Assembly (NCBI GenBank): GCA_014843695.1
Contig: CM026402.1
Span: 18,814,297 to 18,878,296, forward strand
DNA from: Archivesica marissinica
Lineage: Eukaryota; Mollusca; Bivalvia; Venerida; Vesicomyidae
Length of the DNA: 64,000 nt
Direction of reading: 5' to 3'
Shown: positions 53,014-61,424 of the stretch, in pieces
Layout: the number at the start of each line of letters is the position of its first letter
How positions within the stretch are numbered: the stretch's first letter is position 1
Made by a program: the position numbers and the translations under genes
The notes under the pieces: generated by a model
Seen by the model: only the letters and a program-made list of their open reading frames with translations
The model's database searches: none
What the model was told of the DNA's origin: nothing

Positions 53014-54148
53014 TGGTACACAAGCTTCGATTTAAAAGAAGTATTGACGCAATTATAACGCTGTTTAAAACATTAAATTAATGCTGCTTTGCGTAGTGAC
53101 ATCATGAGAATTTAGTGACATCATGAGAATTTAGTGACGTCATGAGAATTTAGTGACGTCATGAGAATTTAGTGACGTCATGAGAATTTATTGACGTCAT
53201 GAGAATTTAGTGACGTCATGAGAATTTAGTGACGTCATGAGAATTTAGTGACATCATGAGAATTTAGTGACGTCATGAGAATTTAGTGACGTCATGAGAA
53301 TTTAGTGACGTCATGAGAATTTAGTGACGTCATGAGAATTTATTGACGTCATGAGAATTTAGTGACGTCATGAGAATTTAGTGACGTCATGAGAATTTGC
53401 TCTGATCTTTGGCGCCAAAATGACAGTAGCAGCATTATTCTTTGCAAAAATATGAAAACCCAATATGGTAATGTGGGTAAAAAGGATCCTACACTCGTTG
53501 TGATTTCCTACCATATTTTATGAAACTTGTTTTGGAATTTTGCTATTTAATTCAATTCAACAAGTTTATTGCATAAAACATGTATGTTTATAGCAAATAC
53601 AAACATTTTCAATACAAAGACATGGATTTTTTTAACAAAGAGCATATAATTCCAGTGGATATTTCAATGCTATTGGCATATAACAGCAATTTTTACGACG
53701 TTACATTTCTTAACAGGTTAGCATGGTAAATGAATTTGCAAAGATTGTTCAGAGTAATTTTGGAGTTTGTTGACATAAGACTGGCACATTTTTGATTGTG
53801 TTGGCCATGTGTAATTGTAGCGTTTTATGTATTTTCATCGCAATGTTGAATATTTCGGATAACTTAATAGCAAACTTCCAAAACAAGTTCCATAAAATAT
53901 GGTAGGAAATCACCACAAGTGTAAGATCCTTTTTACCCACATTACCATATTGGGTTTTCATATTTTTGCACAAAATAATGCTGCTACTGTCATTATGGCG
54001 CCAAAGATCAGCGCAACTTCTCATAAACGTCACTAAATTCTCATGACGTCACTAAATTCTCATGACGTCACTATGCAAAGCAGCATTGTATTTATGTTTT
54101 AAACAGTGTTATAATTAATACTTCTTTTAAATCGAAGCTTGTGTACCA
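53014..54148. mobile_element. Large foldback element, arms of about 280-530 bp
   Basis: Left arm 53014-53549 (TGGTACACAAGCTTCGATTT ... TTGGAATTTTGCTATTTAA) is inverted at 53862-54148 (TTAATAGCAAACTTCCAAAAC ... AAATCGAAGCTTGTGTACCA). The loop is about 310 bp. The left arm is longer because its 19-bp repeat has expanded to 16 units against about two or three in the right arm. Confidence 0.87.
53094..53398 (+). repeat. 19-bp tandem array carrying CRE palindromes
   Basis: Sixteen units of GTGACGTCATGAGAATTTA. Thirteen hold the perfect cAMP-response-element palindrome TGACGTCA and three have TGACATCA. Two more palindromes sit in the opposite arm at about 54043 and 54062. Confidence 0.93.
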
Positions 54149-54471
54149 TTATGGTATGAAATCACCACTCGAGTTTAAGATCTCTATGTTTATTGGGATA
54201 ATAGTATCAAAACGGATAAGCAATAATATTGTAATATTGTGTTGGCTTTTATTTGAGACATTATACAGTATAATTATGCAAGAGGAAGGAAGGTACAATT
54301 TCATAAATCATATTTACCTTGTATAAATTCAAAGACGATTTTCTAAAGTCCCGCCTCATTAGAATCTGCAGTCCATAATAATAAAAATAATAAAAATGTA
54401 AATTTTGTTCAAACTATGTTATTCTAGGCAGAAAAAAAATATAGAGAAAATCTAATTTTTTGTTATCCCAA

Positions 54472-55942
54472 TTTAAAGCGACACTACATCGGTGAAAACG
54501 CACAATGTCTGCACAATGTCTGCACAATGTAATTTGTTATTACAAAAATGTATATGGTATAATTATTTTCCAAATATTTGCCTCAAAAATGAGTATTTCA
54601 AGTTCAAACAATAAAGAAACGTTGTATACGCGGTTTGTTGACATAACAAAATAATGTAAATAGGGTCGATATTCATGCGTAATACAACGCGTTATCCTGA
54701 ATAACACGAGTTATGGTACAGATTTATCATGATATCTCACATGTGTTATGCATATTTATTTTATTTTATTAAATGATCTCTAAACGAAAGTAAAGCGTGT
54801 TTAGTATTGACTTCAATGACAACAAACGTGAATTCAGGAGCCTGGATGACCGTTATATGAAATCCTACTTTCACGTTTGAAAGTTTGTATACCACAAAAA
54901 CACTGTTAAATTTATTCAATGTTAGTGTTCGATATGTTCAGAAGAATTTGTAGAGCAATGAATTTATACTTGAATTTTTTTTATTTGCTTTTTGCGATGT
55001 ACAGTCAAACCTCTCTAGAGCAAACACCATCATGATACATCGAGATTGGTTGTTGTAGAGAGGTTGTTGTTCTAGGGAGGTTCAACATTTTGAAGTCTGG
55101 AAATGCGCGAATAGTCAGTGGCTCATACTGATTTGAATATAGAGTATACAGAATGGGGTCCTATGTACAATTGTACTTTCGGTAAATATTCAAACAAATT
55201 CTAAAACTGACTCAAAGCATTGAAAATTCACCTTCTTTTTAATACATATAACTATACAGTATACATATATCAGTCTGAAACTAAACACAGATTTTATGTT
55301 TGCTTAAAAAAGTCACTGATTTTACTCTGAGGTCCAGCACAATGTGTTAAAATCTCCCAAATTATGCAAATCTAGACAATTGTGTACATTTAACGATTTA
55401 TGTTTTCAATTCATCAAAGTCAAAACATCTGATAAATTACGCATTTCAATTGTAACAAACAACATATCTGTCGCATCACGGCAATTATCACTTACATGCT
55501 AATAAAAGAAGCTACATAAATAGCACTAATTGTAAGTTTGTTTTCAAAATATGGTCGGCCTTTTATAATTGATCACATAAATGGCTTCCAAATAACCTGG
55601 TTCCCATCCGCAATTTATATATATATATATATATATATTCAAACATATAACTGTTAGGAAACCAGACGAATACATAGTGTGATTCTATTGTTAGCTATTT
55701 TTAGAATTGGGAAATACATGTACAATATATTTTGGTATTTTGGGATTATTGTCTGTTCTTGGGATGTTTTACGCATCGATGGGTGGGAAATTGACTGTTG
55801 TTGTGCGTTGTTGAGAGGTGTCGTTCGTGAGAGGTGAAAATACATTAAAATCCAACGGGAGGGAATAAAAGTGACGTTATAAAGAGGGTGTCGCTCCTTG
55901 GAGGTGACGTTTGGGGAGGTGGGACTGTAATGTCGCTTTAAA
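54472..55942 (+). mobile_element. MITE, family A, split by a pogo-like element
   Basis: Left part 54472-55001 (TTTAAAGCGACACTACATCG to TTTTGCGATGTA) and right end 55928-55942 (TAATGTCGCTTTAAA). The paralogue at 26424-26938 reads GCAATGCAATGTC there, giving an empty-site comparison. Confidence 0.82.
55002..55927 (+). mobile_element. Pogo/mariner-like element, 926 bp, TA target
   Basis: TA|CAGTCAAACCTCTCTAGAGC ... GAGGTGGGACTG|TA. No transposase frame is seen. An inverse relative is at 60043-61053. Confidence 0.82.
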
Positions 55943-56064
55943 TACAAAAGCTATTGCGCTATTTCTTCCATAATAAGCATTTAATTTAAACATGTGTTAT
56001 TTCCCAAAATTATACAGTTTAAACAATGCATACATTACACATATATCAAAATACGGAAACAGGA

Positions 56065-56432
56065 TTAGAATGAACGCCATCGCCTTATATAGTTCTTCTC
56101 CTCTGCAGGGTTTGGGGTTTGTATGGAACGCCATCGCCTTATATAGTTCTTTTCCTCTGCAGGGTTTGGGGTTTGTATGGAACGCCATCGCCTTATATAG
56201 TTCTTCTCCTCTGCAGGGTTTGGGGTTTGTATGGAACGCCATTGCCTTATATAGTTCTTCTCCTCTGCAGGGTTTGTATGGAACGCCATCGCCTTATATA
56301 GTTCTTCTCCTCTGCAGGGTTGGGTTTGTATGGAATGCCATCGCCTTATATTCTCCTCTGCAGGGTTTGGGGCTTGTATGGAACGCCATCGCCTTATATA
56401 GTTCTCCTCTGCAGGGTTTGGGGTTTGTATGT
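56065..56432 (+). repeat. 54-bp minisatellite upstream of TRAF6
   Basis: About 7 copies of GAACGCCATCGCCTTATATA + GTTCTTCTCCTCTGCAGGG with internal deletions. Confidence 0.92.
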
Positions 56433-56516
56433 CTTTCGTTGAGCTTTTTGCAATTGTTTTTATAAAGTTAGTAGAGTTTGACAAATGAATCTGAAAGTAG
56501 TATGAAATAGAATGAA

Positions 56517-56942
56517 ATAAACCCGAATTCATTCGGATCAAACTTTCAGTACCCGGTACACTTATTTGTGTAAATCTGCCTGAATTCATTCGGATCAAAC
56601 TTTCATTACATTTATTCGTGTAAATCTGCCCGAATTCATTCGGATCAAACTTTCATTACACTTATTCGTGTAAATCTGCCCGAATTCATTTGGATCAATC
56701 TTTCAGTAACCGGTACACTTATTTGTGTAAATCTGCCCGAATTCATTCAGATCAAACTTTCATTACACTTATTCGTGTAAATCTGCCCGAATTCATTCAG
56801 ATGAAACTTTCATTACACTTATTCGTATAAATCTGCCCGAATTTATTCAGATCAAACTTTCATTACACTTATTCGTGTAAATCTGCCCGAATTCGTTTGG
56901 ATCAAACTTTCATTATACTTATTCATGTAAATCTGCCCGATA
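56517..56942 (+). repeat. 50-bp minisatellite abutting the TRAF6 exon
   Basis: About 8.5 copies of CCCGAATTCATTCGGATCAA ... TTATTCGTGTAAATCTG. It ends directly at the pyrimidine tract of the TRAF6 exon acceptor. Confidence 0.93.
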
Positions 56943-56949
56943 TTTCAGG

Positions 56950-57386
56950 TGGATACTGTCTTAGCCCATTATGCATGTGGGCCACTGGAATGGCAGGCGA
57001 TTATAAACATTAGCAGATGGATAATTTGTGCCAAGCAGGATTGATACTACCTCCAACTACGGGTCAAGATGTCACAACATCGAGCAGCACCCGCCTGTCA
57101 TCGACACCGAGTTCCCATCATCCACGGGTTCAAGCTGCTAGGGCACTAGGGAATAGCTCAAGCAGTAGTCTACCAACAGCTTATAATTCCTCTTGGCCAC
57201 CTAGTGATGGAAGCTTGTTTAATCCCTCGTCTGAAGTAAACACAGGAGCCTTGTCAGCACCGAATACCGGTCAATTTGCCACACCGAGCGCGAGTCAATT
57301 TTCAGTGCCGATTGACAATCAATTTGCTGCATCAGCTGCAGGAAACCGTGGTAGTGGCAGCAGTAGCAGCAGTGGAGATAGTGCAG
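56950..57386 (+). CDS. TRAF6: TRAF6 first coding exon with 5' UTR
   Basis: Acceptor ATATTTCAG ends at 56949, so an upstream non-coding exon is expected. The 5' UTR is 56950-57016 and the ATG is 57017. The encoded 123 residues are Ser-rich, with loose repeats of an N/S-Q-F-A/S pattern. Donor GCAG|GTAAAG in phase 1. Confidence 0.82.
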
Positions 57387-59416
57387 GTAAAGTCCAATTC
57401 TAACTATGTATGGTACTTGTAATGTAGATAAATTTGTATTTTTCGTGGGAATATACCTACATGCGTCTTTTTGTCTGTAAATACACCGGTTTAGTTTATA
57501 CAAATTTATTTTATCTCGATTGCGAAACAAGTTCTTATAACTTATATTAATCACTCTCGAGACCTCATTCCTGATGGAATCCATCGCCATGAGGGAGAGA
57601 GAAGAGGCAACGTGGAAATTAAATGCCTTGCCTAAGGGCACAATCGTAACGACTCCAGCGGGGCTCAAACTCCGGACCTTTCGCACCTGAAGTGAACGCG
57701 CATCCACTGCGCTATCACGACTTCCACCAGTTTAACCCATTCAACACCAGGTAACTGACATGGACTTGAGCACGATATTTTTAGACCAATGAATTAATAA
57801 GAAAATTACATTTGGATTAGTTCATTTATCGTAATGGTTAATTTTGTCTAAAAATAGTAATATTACTTGCAAAAAGTGCAGATCTTGATGAGACGGCTCA
57901 TCTGGATCTACACTTTTTTGTAAGCCTATTTAGAGATCTGTAGTGTAGGCCGTCAAGTATCCTATTTTTTGAGCAATTCCTATTTTTTTCCTATTTTTTG
58001 AGCAATTCCTATTTTTTTCCTATTTTTTGAGCAATTCCTATTTTTTCCCTATTTTTTGAGCAATTCCTATTTTTTCCCTATTTTTTGAGCAATTCGCAAT
58101 TCCTATTTTTATCCTATTCTTTGAGCAATTCCTATTTTTTGAGCAATTCCTATTTTTATCCTATTTTTTGAGCAATTCCTATTTTTTGAGCAATTCCCAT
58201 TTTTTCACCTTTGGAATTCCTATATTCCTACTTTTTTTTAGACCAATCCCTCACTTGACGGCCTGGTAGTGTTGAAAGGGTTAACTGGGGATGATAGCAT
58301 CATGTACATGTGTTTTGTAGGTGCGGATTACACAAATATCTTGAACAATGAGGAAGGCTGGGATCTGGAGTTTGTTCCGCGTCGCTCGGAGAAACACGAC
58401 TGTCCAATATGTCTGCTAGTACTGCGGGAACCAATGCAGACGGAATGTGGACACAGATTCTGTCGGGCGTGTATATTGAAATGGCTCAGGTACATTAACC
58501 CTTTCCTTCATAGAGATTTAGTTTATACAAATGTATTTTAGCTCGATTGCGAAAGAAGTTCTTACAACTTATATTAATCACTCTCGAGACCTCATTCCTG
58601 ATGGAATCCATCGTCACGAGGGAGAGAGAAGAGGCAACGTGGAATTTAAATGCCTTGCCTAAGGGCACAATCATAATGCTCCATCAGGGCTCGAACTCTG
58701 GACCATCCCAAGATGAACAAAGGGTCATCACCATACCAACAACCTTGGCAGTAGTATGGTTTCAAAAATAATTGATGCATCAAACTTGATCTGAATGCTG
58801 TCGTTTATTGACACAATAACTGATCCTATTCAACCACTTTTCTCTATACTAATCTCGTCTTCTTCTCGTGCTCCGATTTGATAGTTCATGTTCTGGAACT
58901 TTCTTCAAATATTCAATTAAATATTAACTATTTTCTTTTTAACATCCAAAACTATTGACTCACTAATACAATAACTTCTGAAATTCTTTAGCATATACCT
59001 AGAATAGATTTCACATATTTTCATTGTTATATATATATATATATTATTCTCCTGCCTATTGTATATCAATCAATTGATAGGGAGTAGAACTATATAAGTT
59101 TTCTTTCGTTCTAATCCCTTTCAGTCTACTGCTGTTAAATTATACGTAAAATGTTCATTTCTTGATTACATGTACAAATACTGAAATAAATAATCTTTAA
59201 ACTAAACTTGATCTTTTTTTATCAAAAATTGTCTTTAAGATATTATTTGCATATTTTAGGGAATCCGAGTCGAGATGTCCTGTGGACAATCAGGCATTAG
59301 AGGAACGCCAGCTATTTCCTGATAACTTTGCTAAAAGAGAAATCCTTGCTTTAACTGTTAAATGTCCCAACTATACAAAAGGCTGTGATCAAATTGTTGT
59401 CCTTAAACACTTACAG
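56950..59416 (+). CDS. TRAF6: TNF receptor-associated factor 6 (TRAF6-like), 5' exons, partial
   Basis: Three coding exons (57017-57386, 58321-58489, 59260-59416) join in phases 1, 2 and 0 to give 232 residues. Residues 1-124 are Ser/Thr/Ala-rich and disordered. Residues 151-189 are a RING finger with ligands C151, C154, C166, H168, C171, C174, C186 and D189, the C3HC3D pattern of TRAF6. The following [12 protein letters not shown] block (198-209) is nearly diagnostic of TRAF6 among TRAFs. The first TRAF-type zinc finger begins at C215 and C222, and the exon ends at KHLQ. TRAF6 is a Lys63-type ubiquitin ligase acting after Toll/IL-1 and TNF-family receptors towards NF-kB and MAP kinases. The remaining zinc fingers, coiled coil and MATH domain must lie beyond the window. 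The N-terminus before the RING is about 80 residues longer than in human TRAF6. Introns hold SINEs and tandem repeats. Confidence 0.88.
57495..57730 (-). mobile_element. SINE, family 4, in TRAF6 intron 1
   Basis: Full minus-strand copy from ATTGCGAAACAAGTTC to GCGCTATCACGACTTCCAC. Confidence 0.9.
57955..58215 (+). repeat. About 28-bp T-rich repeat in TRAF6 intron 1
   Basis: Units of TCCTATTTTTTGAGCAAT with TTTTTCC spacers, roughly nine copies. Confidence 0.9.
58321..58489 (+). CDS. TRAF6: TRAF6 RING exon
   Basis: Acceptor TGTTTTGTAG; donor CTCAG|GTACAT. Encodes [12 protein letters not shown], then the RING from CPIC to RACILKWLR. Phases fit the exons on both sides. Confidence 0.92.
58520..58700 (-). 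mobile_element. SINE, family 4, in TRAF6 intron 2, 5'-truncated
   Basis: Minus-strand tail and body to the B box (GGGCTCGAACTCTGG); it begins 30 bp after the RING exon donor. Confidence 0.88.
58701..59259. other. TRAF6: TRAF6 intron 2, right part
   Basis: AT-rich with a short (TA)n at 59030; no feature besides the acceptor at its end. Confidence 0.6.
59260..59416 (+). CDS. TRAF6: TRAF6 RING end and first zinc-finger exon
   Basis: Acceptor ATATTTTAG; donor TACAG|GTTAGT. Encodes the last RING ligands (CPVDN), [12 protein letters not shown] and the start of the first TRAF zinc finger (VKCPN...GC...KHLQ). No further coding exon was seen up to the window end. Confidence 0.92.
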
Positions 59417-59574
59417 GTTAGTGTTATTTCTTTCCTTTTTTGAAATGAATTTTTTTATATGATTTTTTATGTTTTTTATGTTTCATTTCTTTGTAACCTG
59501 AGTTTGTTGATCCTCAGCCACAAGGAAGCATAGAGTCTGTCAAACCTTTGCCAACAAAGTACAGTGTTTGTAGA

Positions 59575-59990
59575 TCAGCGGTCATGAAAGTACAGAGCTT
59601 GTTGAATTTCAACCATGCAAGTACATCGTTTTGTCTATCCTCGGTCATGAAAGTACATAGCTTGTTGAATCTCAACCATGCAAGCACATAATTGTTTTGT
59701 CTATCCTCGGTCATGGAAGTACATAGCTTGTTGAATCTCAACCATGCAAGCACATCATTGTTTTGTCTATCCTTGGTCATGAAAGTACATAGCTTGTTGA
59801 ATCTCAACCATGCAAGCACATCATTGTTTTGTCTATCCTCGGTCATGAAAGTACATAGCTTGTTGAATCTCAACCATGCAAGCACATCATTGTTTTGTCT
59901 ATCCTCGGTCATGAAAGTACATAGCTTGTTGAATCTCAACCATGCAAGCACATCGTTTTGTCTATCCTCTGTCATGGAAGTACAGGGCTG
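59575..59990 (+). repeat. 66-bp minisatellite in TRAF6 intron 3
   Basis: About 6.5 copies of CGGTCATGAAAGTACATAGC ... GTTTTGTCTATCCT. Confidence 0.93.
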
Positions 59991-60042
59991 GTTGAATATT
60001 CACATGGGAAGTACAGTTTGTCGTAACTTTGAGTAGGAAGTA

Positions 60043-61053
60043 CAGTGCCACCTCCACAAATGTCACCTCCCATGAGCGACACCCTCTTTATAATGTCCCA
60101 CCCGTTGCGTTTTAATACAATTTCACCTCTCATGAATGACACCTCCCAACAACACACAACGACAGTCAATTTCCCACCCAACGATGCAGAAAACCTCCCA
60201 AGAACAGACAAAAATGTGGCTGAAAAAAGAAACAGTCTGTACTCTGTACATGTATGTGTCATCGGACGTAAATAATCGCTAATTGTTCCTTTCAATTTTC
60301 AATAAACAGTAATTATCTTAATCTGAGGCCATATCCGGCGGGGGGGGGGGGGGGCAATAATCTACAGACTGGACCGTAAGTGTGAAAATAATCATTGTTT
60401 ACGGGTATTCTTTCAATAAACAGCTTGACATGATTGGCAGGTTGTTTTAAATACCACGTATATCTATTGATCTCTTAAGATGAAGCAAAAATGAATTTTG
60501 CATGTGAATATACGGTCATGCCTCGTCTGTCAATAGAGGAGACTGTTTATAAACTTTATATGTTTGTTTAATAATTATCTCATACTGTAATAAGATAATT
60601 TATCATCAGACACGCCTCATCCGAAATACCTACCAAATATCTGAAATTAAATCAAGCATACGATCCCAAAAATCAATTGATCTTTTTCCGAGCACTCTTG
60701 TACTCGATCGGAACTGTGTCTGAGTACCTGAGTATCAAAATTGTTAGTCGTTTAACTTTGATGTATTGAAAACATTAATTAATGTACACAATTGTCATCA
60801 ATTTGCATAATTTGGCAATTTTAACACATTGCATCCATAGATATTCAATCTTAGTTCAATCTATCATATAATGAAAGTAGTACCCCCATTCTGTATACTC
60901 TATATTCAAATAAGTATGAGCAATTATAACTGACAAAACTGACTATTCCCGCAATTTCCAAACTTCAAAAAGTTGAACCTCCCTAAAACGACCTCTCTAC
61001 AACAACAATATTGTGTGTATCCGGATGGTGTTTGCTCTGGAGAGGTTTGACTG
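60043..61053 (-). mobile_element. Pogo/mariner-like element, about 1 kb, in TRAF6 intron 3
   Basis: TA|CAGTGCCACCTCCACAAATG ... GGAGAGGTTTGACTG|TA, in the opposite orientation to 55002-55927. A run of 14 G (about 60339-60354) lies inside. Confidence 0.82.
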
Positions 61054-61056
61054 TAC

Positions 61057-61352
61057 ATAGTTTGTCAGCTCTGTAGCAACATCTGAGGTAGCTCTGTAGA
61101 AACCTCTGATATAGCTCTGTAGCAACATCTTAGGTAGCTCTGTAGAAACCTCTTAGGTAGCTCTGTAGCAACATCTGAGGTAGCTCTGTAGCAACCTCTG
61201 ATATAGCTCTGTAGCAACATCTTAGGTAGCTCTGTAGCAACATCTTAGGTAGCTCTGTAGCAACATCTTAGGTAGCTCTGTAGCAACATCTTAGGTTGCT
61301 CTGTAGCAACATCTTAGGTTGCTCTGTAGCAACATCTTTGTTAGCTCTGTAG
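61057..61352 (+). repeat. 23-bp minisatellite
   Basis: About 13 copies of GTAGCTCTGTAGCAACATCT + TAG, directly after the pogo-like element. Confidence 0.92.
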
Positions 61353-61424
61353 CAGAATCGGCGAATTGCTTGTCAATGTATATTTGCTAGCCATTGTTCA
61401 TATTTCTATGGTGTGCTTTGCATA

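Noticed and set aside
55997..56598. 177-aa minus-strand repeat frame (NPAEEKNYIRRWRSIQ)
   Set aside because: Reverse reading of the 54-bp minisatellite upstream of TRAF6.
59514..60036. Frames with VLAWLRFNKLCTFMTEDRQ or VHSLLNLNHASTS
   Set aside because: 66-bp minisatellite inside TRAF6 intron 3.
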